Origin: Nocardia amikacinitolerans NBRC 108937
GTDB lineage: Bacteria; Actinomycetota; Actinomycetes; Mycobacteriales; Mycobacteriaceae
Length of the DNA stretch: 64,000 bases
Assembly: GCF_001612615.1 (NCBI RefSeq)
Contig: NZ_BDAU01000083.1
Coordinates: 1 to 64,000, forward strand
Direction of reading: 5' to 3'
Positions 27,004 through 36,230 of this stretch are shown here, in pieces. How positions within the stretch are numbered: position 1 is the first letter of the stretch; each line of letters opens with the position of its first letter. The notes under the pieces were generated by a model, which saw nothing but the letters and a program-made list of their open reading frames with translations, did not search any database and was not told where the DNA came from. Made by a program: the position numbers and the translations under genes.

Positions 27004-27327
27004 CTAGTGCGAGCCGCCGAGTTCGAGTGCGAGCACGCCGAGAATGACCATCGCGATGCCGCCGACCTGCACCAAGCTGAGTCGTTCGTTCAGAAAAAGC
27101 ACGCCGATGATCGCGATGGCGGCGACACCGACCGCGGACCAGATCCCATAAGCCACACCGATGGGCATGCCCCGCTTCAGCGCCTGGGAGAGAAAGAAGA
27201 ACGCCGCGCCGTAACCGATGACGACCACGATGGAGGGAACGAGCTTGGTGAGCCCCTCGGAGAACTTCAGCGAAACGGTCGCGGTCACCTCGGAGGCGAT
27301 AGCCAGCGCGAGTAGCAGCAAGGTCAT
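27004..27327 (-). CDS. SMR-family multidrug exporter
   Basis: A 107-residue four-helix membrane protein. Glu13 in helix 1 (LAIASEVTATVSLKFSEG) is the residue that couples protons to export of quaternary amines and dyes. VAYGIWSAVGVAAIAIIG is the EmrE/Mmr-type (rather than SugE-type) third helix. A single gene rather than a paired SMR system, so it probably acts as a homodimer with dual topology. It converges on ilvA (28 bp) and is divergent from the next gene. Confidence 0.92.
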   Translation of the reverse strand: MTLLLLALAIASEVTATVSLKFSEGLTKLVPSIVVVIGYGAAFFFLSQALKRGMPIGVAYGIWSAVGVAAIAIIGVLFLNERLSLVQVGGIAMVILGVLALELGGSH

Positions 27328-27390
27328 GGCGGCAGCCTAGTGAGTCGGCGGACAATGGGAGGGTCCGTCGATCGAGGGATGTGATGGCGC

Positions 27391-28062
27391 GTGGTGGAAG
27401 CGTTCCGGATCGGTCTGATCGTGTTCGTGGCCGTGCTGTTGGCGGCGGGTTTCGGGGTGTTGCTTCCGTTGCGGGTGCGCAGGAGGCGGGCTTCTGGTCA
27501 GACGTTCAGCGAGTGGGCGGCGCGGCACGGCTGGCAGTTCGAGATGGCGCCGCTCGTGCCGTGGACCGCGCGGCTGCCCGGCCGCAATCCCACCGGACTC
27601 GGCGCGACGCTGACCGGTGAGCTCGGTGGGCACCAGGTCACCGTGGCCGACTACTCCTACCCGACGAGCACATGGAACGGCGAGGTCGTCCACACCATCA
27701 CCCACCGGTGCGTTGTGGTGGTGGTGCTGCTGGAGCGGCCCTATCCGCCGGTGGCGGTGGTCGATGTCGCGGCGCTCTCCCAGCCCGGCAGCGGCCTGTT
27801 CAGCGACTCGCCCGTCACCACCGGCCATCGCGATTTCGACCACCACTTCCGGGTGACCGCCGTGGACACGAACTACGCCCGCCTGCTCGTCGGCCCGCAA
27901 CTGATCGCCGCCCACTTGGCGGGCGTCGTTCCCCGCTGGAGCCTCGCGGGCCACGAACTCCTCAGCTACCAAACCGGCCGCTTGGGCGACCCCGACGCAA
28001 TCCCCGATCTCGCCGCACCCGTCCTCCACTTGGCCACCCTGATCGAACGCCGCGCCCACTGA
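27391..28062 (+). CDS. Membrane-anchored protein of unknown function
   Basis: The 223-residue product has one N-terminal transmembrane helix (residues about 6-28) followed by a basic stretch RRRRASG and a soluble domain beginning FSEWAARHGWQFE. The domain has alternating beta strands (GHQVTVADYSYP, then CVVVVVLLERPYPPVAVVD, then FDHHFRVTAVDTNYARLLVGPQLIAAHL). This layout is common in actinobacterial proteins of no known role. The GTG start at 27391 lacks a strong ribosome site; no close in-frame ATG exists. Divergent from the SMR exporter. Confidence 0.7.
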   Translation: MVEAFRIGLIVFVAVLLAAGFGVLLPLRVRRRRASGQTFSEWAARHGWQFEMAPLVPWTARLPGRNPTGLGATLTGELGGHQVTVADYSYPTSTWNGEVVHTITHRCVVVVVLLERPYPPVAVVDVAALSQPGSGLFSDSPVTTGHRDFDHHFRVTAVDTNYARLLVGPQLIAAHLAGVVPRWSLAGHELLSYQTGRLGDPDAIPDLAAPVLHLATLIERRAH

Positions 28063-28202
28063 CCCGGAACCCGCGTGCGCGCCTGCGGCAGTACGCGTGT
28101 CGTCCGCTCGGTCACCAGGCGCTCCCACGGCCCCTGCCGCAGCAGGGAGCCACCTGCTTTCGGCAGAACGAGCGACCGAGGGACTTTTGTTAGAACAGTC
28201 CG

Positions 28203-28999
28203 GTGGTGGGAGGAACATGGTTCGATCAGCGGACCTTCGGCGTTCGCTGCGAGTGGGGTGTGGCGGGGGCGCTCGCGCTGGCGCCGGGCAGCGCGTGCGT
28301 GGTGGTCGTCGACGTGCTGTCGTTCACGACGTCGGTCAGCGTCGCGGTCGACGCCGGTACCCGCGTCTTTCCGTTCCCTGGCGCGACGATCGCGCGGCCG
28401 ACTTCGCCGCGGCCGAGAACGCGGTGCTCGCCGTGGGTCGCCGCGCCGTCACCGAGCAGGCGCCGTGGTCGCTGTCGCCCGCGGCGCTGCGCCGCGCCCC
28501 TGCGGTGCCGAGGCTGGTTCTTCCGTCGCCCAACGGTTCGGCCATTTCCGCCGCCGTCACCGGGATTCCGGTGCTCGCCGCGTCGTTGCGCAACGCGACC
28601 GCGGTCGCCCGATGGATCCGCCGACTGGGGTGGGGCACAGCGGATCGGCCGGTTGCCGTGATCGCGGCGGGCGAGCAGTGGCCCGGTCGCGGCGCGTTGC
28701 GTCCGAGCATCGAAGACCTACTGGGCGCCGGAGCGGTCGTCTCCGCGTTGTCGGCCGCGGGCGCCGGACCACTGTCACCCGAATCAACCATCGCCAGAAC
28801 AGCTTTCGAATCGACGGACGATATCGCCGCTACCCTTGCGGAGTGCTCGTCCGGTCGCGAACTCTGCGATGGGGGATTCGCCGACGACGTCGCCATCGCC
28901 GGTGAGGTGGACGTCAGCAAGGCCGTCCCGCTCCGCGCCGACGGCGCATTCGCCTCAGCCGATGTGTCCGATTCGCGGTATCGAGCTGCGCTGGACTAG
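28203..28999 (+). pseudogene. ComB-family (2-phosphosulfolactate phosphatase-like) gene with a frameshift
   Basis: The N-terminal part (FDQRTFGVRCEWGVAGALAL, then CVVVVDVLSFTTSVSVAVDAG) is in one frame. From about 28378 the family sequence continues in the next frame (WRDDRAADFAAAENAVLAVGRR, LVLPSPNGSAIS and the GEQWPG motif) to 28999. Adding one base in the CCC run near 28376-28379 would restore PFPWRDDRAADFAAA and a protein of about 265 residues. ComB-like proteins form a magnesium-dependent phosphatase family; in Actinomycetota the substrate is unknown. Either a recent inactivation or a sequencing or assembly error; the intact remainder favours a recent event or an error. Confidence 0.75.
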
Positions 29000-29010
29000 C
29001 TTTCGTAGCC

Positions 29011-29901
29011 ATGCCCAGCTACCTGCACGAAGGTGTTCTGGAGTTGTTCCGCGCGGACCCGTCGTTGGCGGCGACGCTGATCGCTCGCGAATGCGGTGTG
29101 CTGCTGCCGGACTCCACCGGCGCCAAGGCCGAGGCGTGCGACTTCACCGACATGGGACCGAAGGAGTATCGCGGCGATCTGGCCTTTGGGATGCGGGGTG
29201 ACAGCGGAGAGTACGTTCTCGGCATCTGCGTCGAGGTCCAGTTGGCGATCAAGCGGGACCGGGCGTGGAGCTGGCCGGTATACCTGGCGACACTGCGTTC
29301 ACGGCTGCGGTGCCCGGTTCTACTGCTGGTGGTCGCACCGAACCAGCAGGTCGCGGAATGGGCCGGTGCGCCGATCGAACTCGGACATCCCGGGTTGACG
29401 TTGAGGCCGCTGGTACTGGGCCCTGGCAACATGCCGCTGGTGACCGATCCCATCGAGGCGCAGTCGTCGCCCGAACGCGCGGTGCTCTCGGCGATGACCT
29501 ACGGCAGCGGACCCCACATGGAGGAAGTGCTGCAATCGTTCCTGGCGGGGCTGATGAAGACCGATGATGAGCGGGCGAGAATGTACCATGACCTGGTCGA
29601 CGATGTGTTGTCAGAAGCAGCCAGCCGACGTTTGGAGGAACTGATGACAATGACTTACGAGTACCGAGGCCGGATCGCGCGTAAGTACGTTGCCCAGGGG
29701 CGTGAAGAGGGCTGGCAAGAAGGGCACGAGGAAGGACTCGCGGAAGTCGCTCGGGTGGTGCTGACCGTTCTCGACGCGCGCGGCGTGGTGTTGTCCGAAG
29801 GCCAACGAGCTCGTATCGAGGGCTGCCGGGACGTCGGCCAACTGGAGGACTGGGCACGGCGCGCCGCGACCATCACGATGGCGGACGAACTGTTCGACTG
29901 A
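29011..29901 (+). CDS. Rpn/PD-(D/E)XK-like protein
   Basis: A 296-residue protein. The N-terminal half carries a PD-(D/E)XK-like pattern: RGDLAFGM, then LGICVEVQLAIKRD, giving D...E-x-Q...K. It continues with WPVYLATLRSRLRCPVLLLVVAP. The C-terminal part has YRGRIARKYVAQGREEGWQEGHEEGLAE, a repeated EG-rich helix, then a short helical domain. The layout resembles Rpn (recombination-promoting nuclease) proteins, although the actinobacterial group is largely uncharacterised. Nuclease activity is inference. ATG 29011 lies 11 bp after the ComB-like gene. Confidence 0.6.
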   Translation: MPSYLHEGVLELFRADPSLAATLIARECGVLLPDSTGAKAEACDFTDMGPKEYRGDLAFGMRGDSGEYVLGICVEVQLAIKRDRAWSWPVYLATLRSRLRCPVLLLVVAPNQQVAEWAGAPIELGHPGLTLRPLVLGPGNMPLVTDPIEAQSSPERAVLSAMTYGSGPHMEEVLQSFLAGLMKTDDERARMYHDLVDDVLSEAASRRLEELMTMTYEYRGRIARKYVAQGREEGWQEGHEEGLAEVARVVLTVLDARGVVLSEGQRARIEGCRDVGQLEDWARRAATITMADELFD

Positions 29902-30094
29902 GGCCCTCTGCCACACCGTCACTGGACAGCCTGTATGTCAGCGGGGCTGGTGTAACTCCTGAACAGCTGGCAGCCGCCGAATTCGGTGCGCCGCTGCATC
30001 TTCCGGCACCGTTCGATTTCGATCTCGATACGGCCGAATTCCTGTGAACAGCGACGGCGGCGGGCCGAACCAGATGCCCGCCGCCGGCCGACGA

Positions 30095-31516
30095 TCAGTG
30101 CAACCAGGCGCGGGCCGCGGCGGACGACGCGCGGACCTCGTCGATCTGGACGGCGACCTGGGTGCCCGCGGTGCCGCCGCGGGCGTTGCGGGAGGCGATG
30201 GAGCCCTGGACGGTGAGGACTTCGCGGACCTGGGGGGTGAGGGCCGGGTCGATGGCGGCGAATTCCTCGTCGGTGAGTTCGTCGAGGCCGACGCCGCGGT
30301 TCTCGGCGGCGCGGACACACGCGCCAGCGGCCTCGTGCGCGACGCGGAACGGGACACCTTGGCGCACAAGCCATTCGGCGATGTCGGTGGCGAGAGTGAA
30401 ACCGGCGGGGGCGAGTTCGGCCATCCGGTCGGTGTGGAAGGTGAGGGTGGAGACCAGGCCCGCGATGGCGGGCAGCAACAGCTCGAGCTGGGCGACCGAA
30501 TCGAACAGCGGTTCCTTGTCCTCTTGCAGGTCACGGTTGTAGGCCAGCGGCTGGGCCTTGAGGGTGGCGAGCAGACCGGTGAGGTTGCCGATCAGCCGAC
30601 CCGCCTTGCCCCTGGTGAGCTCGGAGACGTCCGGGTTCTTCTTCTGCGGCATGATCGACGAACCGGTAGACCAGGCGTCGGCGAGCGTGATGTAGCCAAA
30701 TTCCGGTGTGCTCCAGATGATCACCTCTTCGGCCAGCCGGCTGAGGTCGACGCCGATCATGGCGAGCACGAAGGCCGCCTCCGCGGCGAAATCGCGTGCG
30801 GAGGTGGCGTCGATCGAATTGGCCGCGGCCGCGGTGAAATCCAGCTCCGCCGCGATCGCCTCGGGATCCAGGCCGAGCGAGGAACCGGCCAGCGCGCCGG
30901 AACCGTACGGCGACACGGCGGCCCTGCGGTCGAAATCGCGCAGCCGGTCGATGTCGCGCAGCAGCGGATGCGCGTGCGCGAGCAGGTGGTGCGCGAGCAG
31001 CACGGGCTGGGCGGCCTGCAGGTGGGTCTTGCCCGGCATCACCGCGTCGGGGTGGGCGGCGGCCTGGGCGACCAGCGCGTCGACCACCTCGAGCACGCCC
31101 GCCGCGATCCGGCGCACGCCGTCGCGCAGCCACATCCGGAACAGGGTCGCCACCTGGTCGTTGCGTGAGCGTCCCGCGCGCAGCCGTCCGCCGAGTTCGG
31201 CGCCGACGCGCTCGATCAGCCCGCGCTCGAGCGCGCCGTGCACGTCCTCGTCCGATTCCGCGGGACCGAAGGCGCCGGACGCGACGTCGGCGGCCAGCTG
31301 ATCCAGGCCGGTCAGCATCCCGGCGAGATCGGCCTCCGACAGCAGCCCCGCCTTGTGCAGCACCCGGGCGTGCGCCTTGGACGCGCGGATGTCGTAGGGA
31401 GCCAGCGCCCAGTCGAAGTGGGTCGACTTGCTCAGCGCCGCCATCGCCGCCGCGGGCCCGGACGCGAAACGTCCGCCCCAGAGCGCACCCTCGTTCGTGC
31501 TGCCGCTCTGCGTCAT
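30095..31516 (-). CDS. argH: Argininosuccinate lyase
   Basis: Last enzyme of arginine synthesis, splitting argininosuccinate into arginine and fumarate. The 473-residue protein has the fumarase/lyase superfamily signature GSSIMPQKKNPD (near residue 280) with the mobile catalytic loop. LRAGRSRNDQVATLF and MPGKTHLQAAQPV are the other conserved regions, and the active-site motifs are complete. ATG 31514-31516 gives MTQSGSTNEGALWGGRF, the usual N-terminus; upstream in-frame codons look non-coding. It lies 186 bp downstream of argG on the same strand and is likely expressed with it from the ArgR-controlled promoter near 33 kb. Confidence 0.96.
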   Translation of the reverse strand: MTQSGSTNEGALWGGRFASGPAAAMAALSKSTHFDWALAPYDIRASKAHARVLHKAGLLSEADLAGMLTGLDQLAADVASGAFGPAESDEDVHGALERGLIERVGAELGGRLRAGRSRNDQVATLFRMWLRDGVRRIAAGVLEVVDALVAQAAAHPDAVMPGKTHLQAAQPVLLAHHLLAHAHPLLRDIDRLRDFDRRAAVSPYGSGALAGSSLGLDPEAIAAELDFTAAAANSIDATSARDFAAEAAFVLAMIGVDLSRLAEEVIIWSTPEFGYITLADAWSTGSSIMPQKKNPDVSELTRGKAGRLIGNLTGLLATLKAQPLAYNRDLQEDKEPLFDSVAQLELLLPAIAGLVSTLTFHTDRMAELAPAGFTLATDIAEWLVRQGVPFRVAHEAAGACVRAAENRGVGLDELTDEEFAAIDPALTPQVREVLTVQGSIASRNARGGTAGTQVAVQIDEVRASSAAARAWLH

Positions 31517-31702
31517 CGTGTGCTGTCTCCTCGGTGAGTCGGTCGGGCGGTGCGGATCTCGAACACGTCGGTCCCTACGGTAGCCGGGGCCCACGCCGCC
31601 GCGATGGGTACGGGTTGCCGGGCGCTCGCCACCCTGCCGCCCGGTTGCACGACGAACGAGGGCCGACGCGTCGGCGTCGACCCTCGTTGCCGGGATGCTC
31701 GC

Positions 31703-32905
<1,203 letters not shown>

Positions 32906-33006
32906 GTCTGTGTGCTCCTCGGTTTCGTGCGGGTGTGTCTCGGGGCGCCGCGTTCGGCGGCCCGGCCGGTCGCGCCGGCGCGCAGGTCAGGCGGCCCGCG
33001 CCCTTC

Positions 33007-33042
33007 TGCAAATGATTATGCATGACGATGCAATCCCATTCA
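33007..33042 (-). promoter_or_regulatory. ARG-box-like ArgR operator and promoter of argGH
   Basis: On the minus strand the stretch reads TGAATGGGATTGCATCG and then TCATGCATAATCATTTGCA. It shares TGAATGGGATTGCAT and TGCATAATCATTT with the region in front of argC. CATAAT (33014-33019) is a good -10 candidate inside the site, so bound ArgR would block it. Two unrelated promoters sharing this block within one genome segment supports a common regulator. Confidence 0.7.
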
Positions 33043-33132
33043 GAACCGGGGTGCCCTCGTCTTACCACGGACCCCGCGGCCGGGTGTGGCGGGCCGGGCC
33101 GTCGCCCGAATCCGCCGCCCCACCGGGCGTCC

Positions 33133-33145
33133 CTGTGCCACGCTG
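33133..33145 (+). promoter_or_regulatory. Conserved 13-bp element before first YPFA small ORF
   Basis: CTGTGCCACGCTG occurs here, 52 bp ahead of the ATG at 33185. It recurs identically at 33410-33422, 48 bp ahead of the second small ORF. The similar spacing suggests a promoter or regulator site duplicated along with the genes. Confidence 0.5.
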
Positions 33146-33184
33146 AGAACGGTACTCAGCCGTACGGGCCGAAGGACAGACGAC

Positions 33185-33346
33185 ATGCTTCAGCTGATCG
33201 CGCAGGAATTCTCCACCCTCGGCAACGACGTGCTGGACATCGGTCGCGCCGTCGTCGACCTGATTCAGGACATCATCGACATCACCACGCCGAACCAAGG
33301 TCCGGGCACCGGCGGAGGACGCGGCGGGGACTACCCGTTCGCCTGA
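33185..33346 (+). CDS. Small protein of 53 residues ending in YPFA (paralogue 1)
   Basis: Not a family I recognise. It has an N-terminal amphipathic or hydrophobic helix (MLQLIAQEFSTL, then VLDIGRAVVDLIQDIIDI), then a short Gly-rich linker (PNQGPGTGGGRGG) and the terminal DYPFA. The next small ORF has the same plan and the same last four residues, which argues that both are real genes. An AAGGA ribosome site lies 8 nt ahead of the ATG. There is no signal peptide, cysteine or obvious catalytic residue. It could be a membrane-associating peptide or the precursor of a modified peptide; this is speculation. Confidence 0.6.
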   Translation: MLQLIAQEFSTLGNDVLDIGRAVVDLIQDIIDITTPNQGPGTGGGRGGDYPFA

Positions 33347-33409
33347 GGCCGCACGCGGCTCGACAACCCTGGTGATCATCGAGCGATTCCGCCGATCCGA
33401 GTAATCCGG

Positions 33410-33422
33410 CTGTGCCACGCTG
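33410..33422 (+). promoter_or_regulatory. Conserved 13-bp element before second YPFA small ORF
   Basis: An identical copy of CTGTGCCACGCTG as at 33133-33145. Each copy is followed by a short A/T-richer string (GGTACTCA in one, GGATATCA in the other) that might serve as the -10 region. Confidence 0.5.
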
Positions 33423-33457
33423 GACGGGATATCACCGGACGGCGAGGGGGTGTCCGA

Positions 33458-33610
33458 ATGCTCCGGACCCTGACACTCGATTTCGGGATCGGCCGCGACC
33501 TGCGCGTCTTCGGCCAGGCCCTCCGCGACGTTCTCACCGGCCTGCTCGCCCTCGCCGACCCCGGACAGGGTGGACGCGGCGGTGTCGGCGGTCAATACCC
33601 CTTCGCCTGA
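33458..33610 (+). CDS. Small protein of 50 residues ending in YPFA (paralogue 2)
   Basis: Reads MLRTLTLDFGIGRDLRVFGQ at the start, then a hydrophobic helix ALRDVLTGLLALA, then PGQGGRGGVGGQYPFA. Aligned to the first small ORF it keeps the initial ML, the G-x-A-x-x-D-x-x pattern of the helix, P-x-Q-G, the Gly-rich linker and the final YPFA. GAGGGGG precedes the ATG. Function unknown. It was probably made by tandem duplication with its own upstream element. Confidence 0.6.
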   Translation: MLRTLTLDFGIGRDLRVFGQALRDVLTGLLALADPGQGGRGGVGGQYPFA

Positions 33611-33866
33611 CGGGCTTTCAGCCAAGCGCGACCGGCCGTTCCTCGCCCGCAACGGGTGATGCGCCCAACCCGACGATGTGGCGGGCGCCGAGCAAGCCCT
33701 CGCGCTGGCCGACGTGAACGGCTGGCAGGTGGTCAGCATCCGGGACGACTGGGCGACCGTTTTCTGAAGCGTCGCATCGGCAGGCGTATCACCCGCCACG
33801 GGTGAGGCGATCGTCCTCACGGCTTCCTAGGTTGAGGGCCGGGGGTCTACCCATGAGGAGAAGACC
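33611..33866. other. Intergenic stretch before the sulfatase gene
   Basis: About 250 bp with no convincing gene. A 29-codon open frame at 33678-33767 ends GWQVVSIRDDWATVF; it may be the tail of a lost gene. The sulfatase ribosome site GAGGAG lies at 33853-33858. Confidence 0.35.
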
Positions 33867-36224
33867 ATGGCAGTTCCATTCCGCGGTGTGGTCAACCTTG
33901 ACATCCGCGACTCGATTCCCGACTGGGGCCCCTACGAGCAGCCGAAGGCACCGCCCGGCTCGCCGAATGTGCTGTACATCGTGCTCGACGACGTGGGTTT
34001 CGGCGCGATGGGCTGTTACGGCGGCCCTATCGAGACCCCGAACATCGACCGGATCGCCGCGAACGGGCTGCGCTACACCCAGTGGCACACCACCGCGCTG
34101 TGCTCGCCGACCCGCTCCTGCCTGCTCACCGGCCGCAACCACACCACCAACGGCATGGCGTGCATCAGCGAGTGCGCGGTCGGCTTCCCCGGCGCCAACG
34201 GACACATCCCGCCGGAATGCGCCACGCTCGCCGAGATCCTGGTCGAGCGGGGATTCAGCACGGCGATGGTCGGCAAGTGGCATCTGTGCGCCGAGGACGA
34301 GATGAATTTGGCGTCCACCAAACGCAATTGGCCGGTCGGCCGCGGCTTCGAGCGCTTCTACGGCTTCCTCGGCGCGGAGACCAACCAGTGGTATCCGGAC
34401 CTGGTGCACGACAACCATCCCACCGAGCAGCCCGCCACACCCGAGCAGGGCTACCACCTCAGCGTCGACATCACCGACCGGGCGATCCAGTACATCGATG
34501 ACGTCAAGGCGATCGCCCCCGAGCGTCCGGTCTTCCTGTACTACGCGCCGGGCTGCGCGCACGCTCCGCACCAGGTGCCGCGCGAGTGGATCGAACGCTA
34601 CCGCGGCCGATTCGACGCGGGGTACGAGGTGATGCGGGAGCAGATCCTGGCAAGGCAGAAGGAGATGGGGCTCGTCCCGCAGAACACCGAACTGCCGCCG
34701 CTCAACCCGATCGGTACCCCCGAGACCCGCAGCGGTCCCGACGGTCAGCCGTTCCCGCCGCTGGACTACACCCGCCCGTGGGACAGCCTCTCCGAGGACG
34801 AGAAACGCCTGTTCGCCCGGATGGCCGAGGTGTACGCGGGCTTCCTCTCGCACTGCGACGACCAGATCGGCCGCCTGCTCGACTACCTGGAGAAGATCGA
34901 GCAGCTGGACAACACGATCATTGTCGTGGTTTCCGACAACGGAGCCAGCGGTGAGGGCGGTCCGGACGGCTCGGTCAACGAGAACAAGATCGCCAACAGT
35001 GTCCCGGACGACCTCGCCGAGAACCTGTCCAAGCTCGACGAGCTCGGCGGTCCCAAGACCTACAACCACTACCCCAACGGGTGGGCGATGGCCTTCAACA
35101 CCCCGTTCAAGATGTGGAAGCGGTACTCGTTCAACGGCGGCACCTGCGACCCGTGCGTGATCTCCTGGCCCGCCGGGATCAAAGCGCATGGCGAGACTCG
35201 CGACCAGTACCACCACGCCGTCGACCTGGTGCCCACCTTGCTGGATTGCCTCGGCATGGAGCTTCCGGACACGGTGAAGGGCCACGCCCAGACGCCGATT
35301 CAGGGCGTGAGCATGCGGTACAGCTTCGACGCCGCCAACATCCCGACCGCCAAACACACTCAGTTCTATTCGATGCTCGGTGGCCGAGGCATCTGGCACG
35401 ACGGCTGGAAGGCGGTCACCACCCATCCGACCCTCAGCGGATGGAGCCATTTCCCCGACGACACCTGGGAGCTTTACCACACCGACCAGGACCGCGCGGA
35501 GTTGCACGACCTCGCCGCCGAGGAACCCGGCAAGCTCGCCGAACTCATCGGCCTGTGGTTCTACGAGGCGGGCGCCAACCAGGCGTTCCCGCTCGACGAC
35601 CGCTCGGGCGTCGAGATTCTCACCACCCAGCGCCCCCAGCTCGCGCCGCCGCGCAACCGCTACGTCTACCGCCCGGGCGGCGCCGAGGTACCCGAGGCGG
35701 TCGCGGTCAACATTCGCAACCGCTCCTACTCGATCGGGGCGCTCGTCGATCTGCCGGGCCCTGGCGCCGAGGGCGTGCTGTTCTCCCACGGTGGCCGGTT
35801 CGGCGGACATGCCTTGTACATCAAGGACAATCGGCTGCACTACGTCTACAACTTCCTCGGCAGCGAAGAGCAGCGGATCAGCGCGACCGAGGACCTGCCG
35901 ACCGGTGCGAACCTGATCCTCGCCGCCTCCTTCGACAAGGAGACCGAGGACCCGCCCGGCACCGCGCGGGGCACCCTGAGCCTCTACTACGGCGACCGCA
36001 AGGTCGGCGCGGGACGGATCAGGACCCAGCCCGGCAAGTTCAGCATCGCGGGTGAGGGTCTCAACGCGGGCCGCGACAACGCGGAAGCCGTCAGCGACGA
36101 CTATCCCGGGACCTTCCCCTGGGCGTTCACCGGCGGCACGCTGCACCGGGTGGCCGTCGATGTGAGCGGCGAACCGTACGTCGACCTCGAACGCGAAGCC
36201 GCCGCCATGCTGTCGCGCGAGTAG
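33867..36224 (+). CDS. Arylsulfatase (AtsD-like)
   Basis: Type I sulfatase of 785 residues. The formylglycine motif is C79-S-P-T-R83 followed by SCLLTGRN, so Cys79 should be converted by a formylglycine-generating enzyme. The metal site has VLDDVGFGAMGCYGG at the N-terminus and VVVSDNGASGEGG near residue 355. VGKWHL supplies a catalytic Lys and His. A C-terminal beta-rich region (from about 600) completes the long form. Length and layout match mycobacterial AtsD (Rv0663) more than the shorter sulfatases. No signal peptide is seen, so it would act in the cytoplasm on sulfate esters for sulfur scavenging. It begins the segment that interrupts the arginine locus and is followed after 6 bp by a DUF2254 gene. 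Confidence 0.92.
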   Translation: MAVPFRGVVNLDIRDSIPDWGPYEQPKAPPGSPNVLYIVLDDVGFGAMGCYGGPIETPNIDRIAANGLRYTQWHTTALCSPTRSCLLTGRNHTTNGMACISECAVGFPGANGHIPPECATLAEILVERGFSTAMVGKWHLCAEDEMNLASTKRNWPVGRGFERFYGFLGAETNQWYPDLVHDNHPTEQPATPEQGYHLSVDITDRAIQYIDDVKAIAPERPVFLYYAPGCAHAPHQVPREWIERYRGRFDAGYEVMREQILARQKEMGLVPQNTELPPLNPIGTPETRSGPDGQPFPPLDYTRPWDSLSEDEKRLFARMAEVYAGFLSHCDDQIGRLLDYLEKIEQLDNTIIVVVSDNGASGEGGPDGSVNENKIANSVPDDLAENLSKLDELGGPKTYNHYPNGWAMAFNTPFKMWKRYSFNGGTCDPCVISWPAGIKAHGETRDQYHHAVDLVPTLLDCLGMELPDTVKGHAQTPIQGVSMRYSFDAANIPTAKHTQFYSMLGGRGIWHDGWKAVTTHPTLSGWSHFPDDTWELYHTDQDRAELHDLAAEEPGKLAELIGLWFYEAGANQAFPLDDRSGVEILTTQRPQLAPPRNRYVYRPGGAEVPEAVAVNIRNRSYSIGALVDLPGPGAEGVLFSHGGRFGGHALYIKDNRLHYVYNFLGSEEQRISATEDLPTGANLILAASFDKETEDPPGTARGTLSLYYGDRKVGAGRIRTQPGKFSIAGEGLNAGRDNAEAVSDDYPGTFPWAFTGGTLHRVAVDVSGEPYVDLEREAAAMLSRE

Positions 36225-36230
36225 CGGACC

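Noticed and set aside
33678..33767. 29-codon GTG open frame before the sulfatase
   Set aside because: Too short, no ribosome site and no resemblance to the YPFA peptides; at most the tail of a lost gene.
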